This document shows, piece by piece, positions 13,392-21,825 of a DNA stretch of 64,000 bases; within the stretch, counting starts at the first letter, position 1; each line of letters opens with the position of its first letter. A program made the translations under genes and the position numbers. The notes below the pieces were generated by a model. It was not told the origin of the DNA and did not search any database. It saw only the letters and a program-made list of their open reading frames with translations. This DNA is from Advenella mandrilli. GTDB taxonomy: Bacteria; Pseudomonadota; Gammaproteobacteria; Burkholderiales; Burkholderiaceae_B. Where the stretch lies: the NCBI RefSeq assembly GCF_016595155.1, contig NZ_JAENGP010000004.1, positions 124,001-188,000 on the forward strand. Direction: 5' to 3'.

Positions 13392-13864
13392 ATATCAGAC
13401 CCCTTGAATCACTCACCAAAGAAGAACTCATTGAAATTATTCAGCGTGAACGCGAGGGCCATAATGAGGAAGCCCTCAATGCGGCACCTGAAGGCTGGCG
13501 GCTGGTGCCAATCGTCCCTACATTGGAAATGCTCTATGCTGCACTAATCGCGTGGAAGGCGGACGGGTTAAAAAAAACCAGCACAATGTACACGGCGATG
13601 ATTAAATCCGCCCCACAGCCCGCAGAGCCATGCCCGGATTGCACGCCCGGCTCCCCAGTTGTTAATGATTCCTTGACGGACGAATCCACCGGAACCGAGC
13701 GAGAGCGCTTTGAATATTGGGCCAAGGTACATATGGGTATGGATATAACTCCGAATGAAAGTTGTGGGTACGTTAGCAAAAAAACATTAGGCGCATGGTA
13801 TGCCTGGGGGGCCGAGAACAGATGCCGTGAAAAAATTGACGAAGCAATGAGAGGTGAGGGATGA
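13388..13864 (+). CDS. Hypothetical phage protein with GWRLVP and W-rich modules
   Basis: This 158-residue protein is taken from ATG 13388 (ATGA overlap). After a helix (LTKEELIEIIQRERE) comes PEGWRLVPIVPTLEMLYAA, a segment common in modular phage early proteins. The C-terminal FEYWAKVHMGMD ... AWYAWGAENR motif is shared with the preceding small protein. A CPDC pair lies in the linker. No enzymatic role is evident. Confidence 0.65.
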   Translation: MNIRPLESLTKEELIEIIQREREGHNEEALNAAPEGWRLVPIVPTLEMLYAALIAWKADGLKKTSTMYTAMIKSAPQPAEPCPDCTPGSPVVNDSLTDESTGTERERFEYWAKVHMGMDITPNESCGYVSKKTLGAWYAWGAENRCREKIDEAMRGEG

Positions 13865-14118
13865 ATATTTATAGATACAACACCGATGATGATTTTGAAA
13901 ATTCATACGAGTTTAAGTGTGATTTTGACTGTCATGATAGAGATCCAGGGTTTATAGCAAAACAGGCAGCTGATGATTACCACTCAGAACACGATGGATG
14001 GGAGTGTTTGTGGCCCATAAATATGACGCTCTGGCTACCGAACGGAACATTGATCGGTAAGTTTGAAATAGATCGTGAGTTTGATCCCGTATTCTTAGCC
14101 AGGAAGGTTGAGGAATGA
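13861..14118 (+). CDS. Small hypothetical phage protein
   Basis: This 85-residue, very acidic, aromatic protein (NIYRYNTDDDFENSYEF, then DCHDRDPGFIAKQAADDYH) has GAGGG in front of the ATG and an ATGA overlap with the preceding gene. I recognise no family. Its strong negative charge might suggest a DNA-mimic type, but this is speculative. Confidence 0.6.
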   Translation: MNIYRYNTDDDFENSYEFKCDFDCHDRDPGFIAKQAADDYHSEHDGWECLWPINMTLWLPNGTLIGKFEIDREFDPVFLARKVEE

Positions 14119-14318
14119 AAACAAAACCCCAAAAACTAACCAGCACCCGCGAATACCACGCCCCAAAATCAATCGCCCTGGAGCGGACATTCGAGCTTTA
14201 CGGCGATCAGCGAATGAGCTTGAGCGAAAGTCCTGTGCGCACCACAGCTGGGCAGTTGACTGCAGCGATGATGCGGGAAGCGGCGGTAAAGATTAAAGCA
14301 AAGAAGGATAGACAATGA
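14115..14318 (+). CDS. Small basic hypothetical phage protein
   Basis: This 67-residue basic protein (KTKPQKLTSTREYHAPKS ... AAVKIKAKKDRQ) is joined to both neighbours by ATGA overlaps, with GAGGA as ribosome binding site. It has no recognised domain. A second frame of similar length on the same strand at 14108 lacks the coupling and is not supported. Confidence 0.55.
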   Translation: MKTKPQKLTSTREYHAPKSIALERTFELYGDQRMSLSESPVRTTAGQLTAAMMREAAVKIKAKKDRQ

Positions 14319-14545
14319 CACACATACTTGAAAAAGCCGAATTGCAGGAAATGCTGGTTCAGGCGGCCAGGATAGGGGCATTGAATATGTTCAATGAAAT
14401 CACCCTATATCATCTAAAAGATGCCGCAAATCTTTTGGGGGTAAGCTACAATACTTTGCAGAAGCGTATAGCCCAAGGCAAGATACAAGTTATTGACGGC
14501 CGTATTACCGGCGCGGAAATCTCAAGATACCTGAAAATAAAATAA
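14315..14545 (+). CDS. Excisionase-like HTH protein
   Basis: This 76-residue protein has a C-terminal winged-helix/HTH region (LKDAANLLGVSYNTLQKRI, then a short wing AQGKIQVIDGRITGAEISR) of the MerR/HTH_17 type found in excisionases and small phage activators. It is the last gene before the tRNA-derived attachment site, the usual place of xis. Unlike lambda, no integrase follows. An alternative role as a transcriptional activator is possible. Confidence 0.65.
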   Translation: MTHILEKAELQEMLVQAARIGALNMFNEITLYHLKDAANLLGVSYNTLQKRIAQGKIQVIDGRITGAEISRYLKIK

Positions 14546-14598
14546 ATCTTCCCAAAAATTACCCACAATATGGCTGAAATCGGCTTGTTTACTTGTTT

Positions 14599-14621
14599 TT
14601 CGAGTCTCTCCGCTCGCACCA
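14599..14621. other. Prophage attachment site: tRNA 3' end fragment (probably tRNA-Leu)
   Basis: The 23 bases TTCGAGT-CTCTC-CGCTCGC-A-CCA have the exact layout of a tRNA end: T-loop, 3' half of the T-stem, 3' half of the acceptor stem, discriminator A and encoded CCA. The five bases before it cannot pair with CTCTC, so this is not a complete tRNA. It is the duplicated 3' end left by integration into a tRNA gene, whose intact copy should lie at the far left end of the prophage. The implied tRNA (acceptor GCGAGCG, T-stem GAGAG) looks like a betaproteobacterial tRNA-Leu. The remaining 14622-14831 is A/T-rich and holds no gene I support. Confidence 0.75.
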
Positions 14622-14831
14622 AGATATTTTAAAAAAAACAATAAACATCCCTCTTTATCAGTACATTCGTCACTGTCCTCCCCCCCATAGTCTGTTCAGT
14701 TTATATTGCCTTGAATTAAGGCCCTCTTCATTTTTTCAAGCAAATCTAACGTAAATCCAATATTAGAATGATTTGTTGTGCATAATAAAAAAAACAAAAA
14801 ACCTTGTAACCAAAACGGACATTTCAATCCA

Positions 14832-16025
14832 ATGAATGCCAGACTAGATTTACTACAGCCCTACCCCTTTACCAAACTAAGAGTGCTGCTTGCCAATGCA
14901 ACCGCTCCCGCACACAAATCTCACATCAACCTGTCTATTGGCGAACCCAAGCATGCCACCCCCAAGTTGATTGAAGAAGCCATTAAAAACAATCTTTCGG
15001 GCCTGTCTTCATACCCACCCACCAAGGGTGACGCGGCTTTGCGCCAGGCAATTGCCAACTGGATTGCCCGCCGCTATGATATCCCGGCGCCCGATACCGA
15101 AACCCAGGTCTTGCCCTGCACCGGTTCACGCGAAGCGCTTTTTTCATTTGTACAGGCCATGATTAACGGCGGACCAAACAGTCTGGTTATTTGCCCCAAT
15201 CCGTTCTACCAAATATACGAAGGCGCAACCCTGCTGGCTGGCTCCACCCCCTTCTACCTGAATGCCGACCCTTCCAAAAACTTTGGCAGTAATTGGTCAA
15301 GCATTACGGCTGACGTCTGGGAAAAAACCGAACTGGTATTTGTATGCTCTCCGGGTAATCCTGCGGGCAATGTCATGCCACTTGAAGAATGGAAGACCCT
15401 GTTTGAATTGTCTGACCGGCATGGCTTTGTCATCGCCTCTGATGAATGCTATTCAGAAATTTATTTTTCTGAAGAGAACAAACCGATTGGCGGCATGCAG
15501 GCGGCCCAGCTATTAGGGCGCCCCAGCTACCAGAACCTGGTGTGTTTTTCCAGTTTGTCCAAACGGTCCAATGTGCCGGGCATGCGCTCCGGTTTTGTGG
15601 CCGGTGATGCCCGTCTGCTGGAAAAGTTCCTGCTTTACAGGACCTATCACGGATGCGCCATGAGCCCCGTGTTCAGCGCCGCCAGCATTGCCGCCTGGAA
15701 TGATGAGCACCATGTAGAACAGAATCGCGCCCTGTATAAAACCAAGTTCGAAGCAGTTCTACCCATTCTGGCTGAAGTACTGGATGTAAAAATGCCCGAT
15801 GCCTCTTTTTACCTTTGGGCCTGCACCCCTATGGCCGATGAGGAATTTGCGTTGCGCTTATATGAGCAAGAGCACGTAACCGTTTTGCCTGGCAGCTACC
15901 TGGCCCGCGATGCCCATGGCATTAATCCGGGCAGAAACCGCATTCGCATTGCCCTGGTTACCCCCCTTGAACAATGTATTGAAGGCGCACAACGGATTGC
16001 CAGTTTTATCAATAACAACCGCTAA
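14832..16025 (+). CDS. dapC: Succinyldiaminopimelate transaminase
   Basis: This 397-residue PLP-dependent class I/II aminotransferase makes N-succinyl-L,L-diaminopimelate in the succinylase branch of lysine and peptidoglycan synthesis. The start [13 protein letters not shown] matches the family; upstream codons in frame are A/T-rich and not conserved in type. The Schiff-base lysine lies in [17 protein letters not shown]. The cofactor motifs [17 protein letters not shown] and SDECYSE are present. dapD and dapE follow on the same strand, so three steps of the pathway form one operon-like unit. Confidence 0.93.
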   Translation: MNARLDLLQPYPFTKLRVLLANATAPAHKSHINLSIGEPKHATPKLIEEAIKNNLSGLSSYPPTKGDAALRQAIANWIARRYDIPAPDTETQVLPCTGSREALFSFVQAMINGGPNSLVICPNPFYQIYEGATLLAGSTPFYLNADPSKNFGSNWSSITADVWEKTELVFVCSPGNPAGNVMPLEEWKTLFELSDRHGFVIASDECYSEIYFSEENKPIGGMQAAQLLGRPSYQNLVCFSSLSKRSNVPGMRSGFVAGDARLLEKFLLYRTYHGCAMSPVFSAASIAAWNDEHHVEQNRALYKTKFEAVLPILAEVLDVKMPDASFYLWACTPMADEEFALRLYEQEHVTVLPGSYLARDAHGINPGRNRIRIALVTPLEQCIEGAQRIASFINNNR

Positions 16026-16101
16026 ACCCATGCCTCACGGGCATGAAAAACCATTTATTCAACCCGATTTCCAACATAACCTTCCCGCCGGGAAAAAAAT
16101 C

Positions 16102-16923
16102 ATGAACTGCGCATTGCAAAACACACTTGAACAAGCATGGGAAAACCGCAACGAACTGTCATCTTCAACCGTTAGCGCTAAAGTACGGGACGCAATAGAA
16201 ACCGCCCTGTCCGGCCTTAATGATGGCAGCCTTCGCGTGGCAGAAAAAACAGCAGGCACCTGGATTGTCAACCAGTGGTTAAAAAAAGCCGTTTTATTGT
16301 CCTTCCGGATTCAGGACAATGAAGTCATGAGTCATGCCCCCATGCAGTTTTATGACAAAGTTCCGCTTAAGTTTCAAGACTATACCGCCGCAGATTTTGT
16401 GAAGGGCGGCTTTCGGGTCGTACCGCCAGCCGTTGCCCGACGTGGGGCTTTTATCGGCAAGAATGTAGTGCTCATGCCCTCCTATATCAATATAGGTGCT
16501 TACGTTGATGAAGGTGCCATGGTAGATACCTGGGCTACTGTTGGTTCCTGCGCCCAGATTGGCAAAAACGTTCACCTTAGTGGCGGTGTCGGCATCGGTG
16601 GCGTACTGGAACCCCTGCAGGCCAACCCCACCATTATTGAAGACAACTGCTTTATTGGCGCACGCTCGGAAGTGGTCGAGGGTGTCATTATTGAAGAAAA
16701 CTCAGTGTTGGCCATGGGAGTATTTCTTTCCCAAAGCACCAAAATCTACAACCGTGAAACGGGCGAAATTACTTATGGCCGCATTCCCTCCGGCTCGGTC
16801 GTGGTGCCCGGCTCTCTGCCCTCTGCCGATGGTACCCACAGCCTTGCCTGCGCGGTAATTGTCAAACGGGTTGATGCAAAAACCCGCTCAAAAACCAGCA
16901 TCAACGACTTGTTAAGGGCCTAA
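16102..16923 (+). CDS. dapD: Tetrahydrodipicolinate N-succinyltransferase
   Basis: This 273-residue enzyme transfers succinyl from succinyl-CoA to tetrahydrodipicolinate, opening the succinylase route. The N-terminal helical domain leads to left-handed parallel beta-helix hexapeptide repeats (about residues 100-230: [20 protein letters not shown] and so on). [23 protein letters not shown] is the conserved active-site region. The start at ATG 16102 has GGGAAAA upstream and gives the usual length. It lies between dapC and dapE. Confidence 0.95.
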   Translation: MNCALQNTLEQAWENRNELSSSTVSAKVRDAIETALSGLNDGSLRVAEKTAGTWIVNQWLKKAVLLSFRIQDNEVMSHAPMQFYDKVPLKFQDYTAADFVKGGFRVVPPAVARRGAFIGKNVVLMPSYINIGAYVDEGAMVDTWATVGSCAQIGKNVHLSGGVGIGGVLEPLQANPTIIEDNCFIGARSEVVEGVIIEENSVLAMGVFLSQSTKIYNRETGEITYGRIPSGSVVVPGSLPSADGTHSLACAVIVKRVDAKTRSKTSINDLLRA

Positions 16924-16928
16924 GCAAC

Positions 16929-18059
16929 ATGAATACCACTGTGCTGGATCTGGCCAAAACGCTAATCAGTCGCGCCTCGGTAACCCCTCAAGACCAGGAT
17001 TGCCAGGACTTAATCGCCTCCCACCTGGTCCCTTTGGGGTTTTACGCAGAAAAAATGCGTTTTGAAGAAGTGGACAATCTCTGGCTCAGGCGTGGCACGG
17101 CTTCACCGGTACTGGTGTTTGCCGGACACACCGACGTCGTTCCCACGGGACCCCTTGAGAAATGGGACACAGCCCCTTTTACGCCAACTGAAAAAAACGG
17201 GGTTTTGTACGGACGCGGGGCTGCCGACATGAAAAGCTCTATTGCCGCCTTTGTGATTGCGGCCAAAGAGTTTGTCACACAACACCCTCACCATAAAGGT
17301 TCCATCGCCATGCTGATTACCGCAGACGAGGAAGGCCCCTCTGTGAATGGCACCGTCAGGGTTTGCGATGCATTAAAAGCGCGAAACGAAAACCTGGACT
17401 ATTGCATTGTTGGTGAACCCACGTCAGACAAACAACTGGGGGATGTAGTTAAAAATGGACGCCGGGGCTCCCTGAACGGGGAGCTGCTTATAAAGGGAAA
17501 GCAAGGCCATGTTGCCTACCCACACCTGGCACGCAACCCTATTCACCTTTGTGCTGCCGCCATTGATGAATTGGCCCGAACCGAATGGGACCAGGGAAAT
17601 GAGTATTTTCCTCCTACCACTTTCCAGATTTCCAATTTTCATGCTGGTACCGGTGCCGGCAATGTGGTGCCTAGCCAGGCCAATATTTTATTCAATTTCC
17701 GCTTTTCCAGCGCCAGTACTGCCGAGAGCCTGAAAAACCGTGTTAATACAATCTTAACAAGCCATCGGTTAGAATATAGCCTGACCTGGACGCTTAGTGG
17801 AGAACCCTTCCTGACGCCACGGGCAGAGTTAAGCAAGGCCATGGCCAAGGCCATTCTGGATGAAACCGGTATTAGCACCGAATTATCCACCACTGGCGGC
17901 ACCTCAGATGGCCGATTCATTGCTAAAATCTGCCCGCAAGTGATTGAGTTTGGTCCCATTAATGCCAGTATTCACCAAATCAATGAAAACATTGAAATCA
18001 GTACGCTTGAACCCCTGAAAAACATTTACCGTCGTACACTAGAACACCTCCTGCTTTAA
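16929..18059 (+). CDS. dapE: Succinyl-diaminopimelate desuccinylase
   Basis: This 376-residue M20-family metallohydrolase makes L,L-diaminopimelate. It shows the two-zinc motifs GHTDVVPTG (His/Asp ligands), [10 protein letters not shown] and [12 protein letters not shown] (catalytic Glu), plus the C-terminal ligand region near [10 protein letters not shown]. The lid/dimerisation domain spans about residues 180-290. It starts five bases after dapD, so it is co-transcribed. Confidence 0.95.
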   Translation: MNTTVLDLAKTLISRASVTPQDQDCQDLIASHLVPLGFYAEKMRFEEVDNLWLRRGTASPVLVFAGHTDVVPTGPLEKWDTAPFTPTEKNGVLYGRGAADMKSSIAAFVIAAKEFVTQHPHHKGSIAMLITADEEGPSVNGTVRVCDALKARNENLDYCIVGEPTSDKQLGDVVKNGRRGSLNGELLIKGKQGHVAYPHLARNPIHLCAAAIDELARTEWDQGNEYFPPTTFQISNFHAGTGAGNVVPSQANILFNFRFSSASTAESLKNRVNTILTSHRLEYSLTWTLSGEPFLTPRAELSKAMAKAILDETGISTELSTTGGTSDGRFIAKICPQVIEFGPINASIHQINENIEISTLEPLKNIYRRTLEHLLL

Positions 18060-18087
18060 TCACTTATTTTGTATTTACCAGCCTTTC

Positions 18088-18987
18088 ATGACAAAAATTC
18101 ATAACGAACTTAAAACAGTCCGGGACATGATCCGCTTTGCGGTTTCCCGGTTCAACCAAGCCAAGCTATCTTTTGGCCATGGCTCCGACAGCGCATGGGA
18201 TGAGGCGGTTTACCTGGTTTTGCATACCTTGAACCTGCCCTTGGACACACTGGAGCCTTTTCTGGATGCCCGCCTGCTTGAAGAAGAAAAAAAACTTTGC
18301 CTCAAACTCATAGACCAGCGCGTCAAGAAACGCATCCCCCTGGCTTATTTAATTGGCGAAGCATGGCTGCAAGGACACAAGTTCATTGCCGATAAACGGG
18401 TTATCGTCCCCCGTTCGCCCATTTCTGAACTGCTCTCAGAGCAATTGAACCCCTGGGTGGTTGACCCTGAAAATACGGCTAATATCCTGGATATGTGTAC
18501 CGGCTCAGGCTGTCTGGCTATTTTGGCTGCATTGGCCTTTCCGCAAGCAACCATTGATGCCGTCGATATTTCAGATTACGCTATCCGTCTGGCCAACGTC
18601 AACGTTGCCATGTATGGTCTTGAGCATCAGGTTAATGTGATCCACAGCGACCTATTCGAAGCACTGGGCAACAAGCAATATGATTTTATTATTTGCAACC
18701 CCCCCTATGTAAACAGTACTTCCATGAAGGCCTTGCCCGTTGAATATCAGAACGAGCCTGAACTGGCCCTTGATGGTGGGGAAGATGGCATGGAGCTTAT
18801 CCGTCGTATCCTGAAACTCTCTCCCTCTCATCTTCAGGATGATGGCTTTATCGTGCTGGAAATTGGCCATGAATATGAAAACTTCATGAATGCCTTCCCC
18901 ACACTGGATCCGGTTTTTCTTGAAACAGAAACCACCTCTCACTGCATCTTGTTGTTGAACCGAACCCAGCTGCTTACCCTGGAATAA
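18088..18987 (+). CDS. prmB: Ribosomal protein L3 N5-glutamine methyltransferase
   Basis: This 299-residue class I SAM-dependent methyltransferase of the HemK/PrmB group has an N-terminal helical domain (about 1-90) and a Rossmann domain. That domain holds ILDMCTGSGCLAIL (SAM loop), VDISDYAI and the catalytic NPPY in FIICNPPYVNS. NPPY binds the target glutamine amide. Length and N-terminus fit PrmB (uL3) better than PrmC (release factors). It lies 28 bases after dapE, as in other Burkholderiales. Confidence 0.9.
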   Translation: MTKIHNELKTVRDMIRFAVSRFNQAKLSFGHGSDSAWDEAVYLVLHTLNLPLDTLEPFLDARLLEEEKKLCLKLIDQRVKKRIPLAYLIGEAWLQGHKFIADKRVIVPRSPISELLSEQLNPWVVDPENTANILDMCTGSGCLAILAALAFPQATIDAVDISDYAIRLANVNVAMYGLEHQVNVIHSDLFEALGNKQYDFIICNPPYVNSTSMKALPVEYQNEPELALDGGEDGMELIRRILKLSPSHLQDDGFIVLEIGHEYENFMNAFPTLDPVFLETETTSHCILLLNRTQLLTLE

Positions 18988-19013
18988 ACAGCTTCTTTTT
19001 ATCTGGATTTATT

Positions 19014-20942
19014 TTGATTCGTTCTACCGGCCTCACGCTAAGACGAGGCACAAAAGTATTATTGGATAGCGCCGAATTTGTCATACACCCCGGCGAACGG
19101 GTAGGTATCGTTGGCAAAAACGGCGCCGGGAAATCCACCCTGTTTGCCCTTTTACAGGATGAACTGGATCAGGACGCCGGCTCATTAACCATGCCAGATA
19201 CCTGGCGCATAGCCAGTGTCCGGCAGGAAGTGGTTTCAAGCCAGCAGCCTGCCCGTGAATTTGTGATAGACGGTGACACCCATCTGCGTGCCCTTCAGGC
19301 TGAGCGCGCTCAACTGGATGAGCATGACGGCACTAAAATTGCAGAACTGGAGTCGGCCCTGATAGAGGCCGATGCCTGGAGCGCACCCTCACGGGCCGAA
19401 CAGTTGCTGGCAGGGCTTGGTTTCAAACCAGACCAATGGATGAACCCGGTGAACAGTTTTTCAGGGGGATGGCAAATGCGACTGGCACTGGCCCGCGCCT
19501 TAATGGCCCCTTCCGAATTGCTGCTGCTTGATGAACCTACCAACCACCTTGACCTTGACGCTATGCTGTGGCTTGAGAAATGGTTGACGGCTTACCAGGG
19601 CACGGTTGTCCTGATTTCGCACGACACCGAGTTTCTTGATGCCGTGGCCAAAGTGATTTTACATTTTGACCAATGCAAGTTGGTTCGATACAAAGGCGGC
19701 TATGAAGACTTCCTGACACAACGCGCCGAACGCCTGAAACAAGCCCAAATCGCGATTGACCGCCAGTCACGTGAAAGCGTCCGCCTGCAAGGCTTTATCG
19801 ACCGTTTCAAAGCCAAGGCAAGTAAGGCCAAACAGGCACAAAGCCGCGTCAAGGCATTGGCGCGCATGGAAAAGCTGGCGCCACTGCAAATGGAATCTGG
19901 TATTAGTATCCATATTCCCTCTCCGGCCAATATGCCAGACCCTCTTCTGGTGCTGGATAAAGTCTCGACCGGTTATACCAATGAAAAAGGCGAATCCAAA
20001 ACGATTCTTTCCGATGTCACGCTTATGGTTCGTGGTGGTGCCCGCATTGGTGTTTTGGGGGTTAACGGCGCGGGAAAAAGTACGCTGATCAAAACCATTG
20101 CCCAAGAATTATCACCGCTAGCCGGGCAATATAAGCCCGCCAAAGGCATGGAGGTTGGTTATTTTGCCCAGCAGCAGCTAGATATGCTGGATCTGGATGC
20201 CACTCCCTTGCAGCATCTTGCCCGGATAGCACCAGACACCCGTGAACAGGAAATGCGTAACTATTTGGGCGGCTTCGGTTTTGGCGGAGATACCGTCAAT
20301 TCAAAGGTAGCCCCGTTTTCTGGTGGTGAAAAAGCCCGTTTGGCCCTGTCGTTAATTGTTTGGCAAAAACCCAATCTGCTTTTGCTTGACGAGCCCAGCA
20401 ACCACCTGGATGTTGATACCCGCGAAGCCCTGGCTACGGCATTGGCCGAATTCAACGGCAGCATGCTCATGGTTTCGCACGACCGGCACCTGTTGCGTAC
20501 CACTGTGGACAGCTTCTGGATTGTTGCCGATGGCAAGGTCCAGGAGTTTGACGGTGACCTGGAAGATTACCGTGAATGGCTGAACCAGCGCAACCAGGCG
20601 CAACGCAGCGAAGCCCGCCAGGAAGCGGCAGAAAACAATGGCAAGGAAAACATTGACCGCAAAACGCAAAAACGCCTTGAAGCCGAAGAGCGCCAGCGCG
20701 TTTCTGCTTTACGTAAACCTTTGGAAAGCAAACTCAAAAAAGTGGAAAGCGAGATGGCAAAAAGCCAGAAGCGGCTCGAAGAGATTGATTTGCTAATCAC
20801 CAATGAGTCTTTTTATGCAGATGAGCGGCGCGATGAGCGCGTTAAGGTGCTTAACGAGCATGGTGAGCTCAGTAAGCGCCATAATGATCTGGAAGAGGAA
20901 TGGCTCATGTTGCAAGAAGAAATAGAATCGCTTGCCGTGTGA
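19014..20942 (+). CDS. ABC-F family ATPase (YheS/Uup type)
   Basis: This 642-residue soluble protein has two ABC modules. The first has Walker A GKNGAGKST, signature FSGGWQMRLALARAL and LLLDEPTNHLD. The second has GVNGAGKST, FSGGEKARLALSL and LLLDEPSNHLD. An inter-domain linker follows the first module, and a charged C-terminal coiled coil spans about 540-642. ABC-F proteins act at the ribosomal E site; the length and C-terminal domain suggest the YheS or Uup branch. The best start is a TTG at 19014, which places the usual start immediately before IRSTGLTLRRG. Confidence 0.9.
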   Translation: MIRSTGLTLRRGTKVLLDSAEFVIHPGERVGIVGKNGAGKSTLFALLQDELDQDAGSLTMPDTWRIASVRQEVVSSQQPAREFVIDGDTHLRALQAERAQLDEHDGTKIAELESALIEADAWSAPSRAEQLLAGLGFKPDQWMNPVNSFSGGWQMRLALARALMAPSELLLLDEPTNHLDLDAMLWLEKWLTAYQGTVVLISHDTEFLDAVAKVILHFDQCKLVRYKGGYEDFLTQRAERLKQAQIAIDRQSRESVRLQGFIDRFKAKASKAKQAQSRVKALARMEKLAPLQMESGISIHIPSPANMPDPLLVLDKVSTGYTNEKGESKTILSDVTLMVRGGARIGVLGVNGAGKSTLIKTIAQELSPLAGQYKPAKGMEVGYFAQQQLDMLDLDATPLQHLARIAPDTREQEMRNYLGGFGFGGDTVNSKVAPFSGGEKARLALSLIVWQKPNLLLLDEPSNHLDVDTREALATALAEFNGSMLMVSHDRHLLRTTVDSFWIVADGKVQEFDGDLEDYREWLNQRNQAQRSEARQEAAENNGKENIDRKTQKRLEAEERQRVSALRKPLESKLKKVESEMAKSQKRLEEIDLLITNESFYADERRDERVKVLNEHGELSKRHNDLEEEWLMLQEEIESLAV

Positions 20943-20958
20943 TAGACGTTACCACACA

Positions 20959-20980
20959 GTGAACTGACACAACAGTTCAC
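20959..20980. terminator. Hairpin after the ABC-F gene
   Basis: GTGAACT..AGTTCAC is a seven-pair stem with an eight-base loop (20959-20980), 17 bases after the stop codon. No T-tract follows, so it may slow or protect the transcript end rather than terminate it alone. Confidence 0.4.
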
Positions 20981-21015
20981 GAAGCATTATATTGGGTATT
21001 TTCAAACTTGCAAAA

Positions 21016-21087
21016 GCGGTATCATCGTTCAGGTGCAGCGACTTCGGCGCGAAGCGGCGTCGGAGCAAACCTGAATGATGATACCGC
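21016..21087. repeat. Palindromic intergenic element, copy 1
   Basis: A 48-bp core (21028-21075) is bounded by TTCAGGT and ACCTGAA and has an inner CTTCG-GCG-CGAAG stem. It is identical to bases 47820-47867. The outer arms, 21016-21027 and 21076-21087, extend the hairpin (GCGGTATCATC / GATGATACCGC type) but differ in sequence from the outer arms of copy 2. It lies between the convergent ends of the ABC-F gene and trpF. This looks like a REP/BIME-type element or non-autonomous miniature element. Confidence 0.8.
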
Positions 21088-21171
21088 GCTGCCACAGAAA
21101 AAACGTATGCATTCCACACTGGAGTATGTAACGAGTAATGCCCGTTTTTTTGTGCAAATGGGACAAGCCTG

Positions 21172-21813
21172 TTAAGCCTGCGCCACCTTTTTCATGAATT
21201 CCCGTACTTTTTCGGCCGATTTAACACCAGGGGCTGCTTCTACGCCACTGCTTAAATCAATCGCATAAGGCTGCACCTGACTGATAAGTTGCTGCACATT
21301 ACCGGCATTCAGACCACCGGCAATAATGATTTTTCTGGCAGGCAAGATTTCACGCACTTTTTCAAGCAAAGACAAATCAAAGGTTAACCCCGAGCCACCA
21401 TAACCCGTACTGTAAGCATCAAACAAAAACCCGCTGGCATTGGGATATTTTTGCACTTCCCGGGCAACCGCTTCAGCCGAAATCAACTCTCCGCCGCCAA
21501 CCCTGAGTGCCCTGATATAGGGAAACTGGAACTGCTCACAAAATTCGGCTGATTCATCACCATGAAACTGCAATAACGAAGGATTTACGTCTTTGATGAT
21601 TTGTGTTATTTCTGCCTGGCTGGCATTAACAACCAGCACCACGGCAGAAACAAAGGCAGGAATTTCACGACGCAGTACAGCCGCTTCTTGTATGCTAACC
21701 GCCCGCTTGCTGCCGGCGTAGGCAACCAGACCAATGGCATCAGCACCGGCATCGGCCACCATATGAATGTCTTCTTTACTGCGCAGGCCGCAGATTTTTA
21801 CCCGTGTTCTCAT
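21172..21813 (-). CDS. trpF: Phosphoribosylanthranilate isomerase
   Basis: This 213-residue (beta/alpha)8 enzyme of tryptophan synthesis begins RVKICGLRSKEDI, where Cys is the catalytic base, and has the catalytic Asp in the LFDAYST region. The phosphate-binding IIAGGLNAGNV and the closing AIDLSSGVEAAPGVK are canonical. In many Burkholderiales trpF follows truA and is followed by trpB and trpA. Here two TRAP genes intervene before truA and there are no trpBA at this end. Confidence 0.95.
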   Translation of the reverse strand: MRTRVKICGLRSKEDIHMVADAGADAIGLVAYAGSKRAVSIQEAAVLRREIPAFVSAVVLVVNASQAEITQIIKDVNPSLLQFHGDESAEFCEQFQFPYIRALRVGGGELISAEAVAREVQKYPNASGFLFDAYSTGYGGSGLTFDLSLLEKVREILPARKIIIAGGLNAGNVQQLISQVQPYAIDLSSGVEAAPGVKSAEKVREFMKKVAQA

Positions 21814-21825
21814 ATATTTCCAAGC

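Larger units (their letters stand above)
1..14621. mobile_element. Lambdoid prophage, right-hand part (left end outside window)
   Basis: Seen: a divergent cro-like/cI pair with palindromic operators, a second operator-promoter, recombination genes (ERF, exonuclease, SSB, RdgC), many small overlapping genes, and a tRNA 3'-end fragment at the junction with the chromosomal dapC region. The order is the mirror image of lambda: cro leftward, cI rightward, cargo in the rex position, then the pL-like early operon, then att. Structural, lysis and packaging genes are absent and should lie left of base 1. No integrase lies between the last phage gene and the attachment site. The exact right border is inferred from the tRNA fragment. 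Whether the prophage is functional cannot be judged from this part. Confidence 0.88.

Noticed and set aside
14581-14625. Complete tRNA gene at the prophage border
   Set aside because: Only the 3' half of the T-arm and acceptor is present; no anticodon or D-arm precedes it, so it is an att fragment.
20943-21171. Hidden small gene between the ABC-F gene and trpF
   Set aside because: The gap is accounted for by one hairpin and the palindromic element; no frame with a start signal remains.
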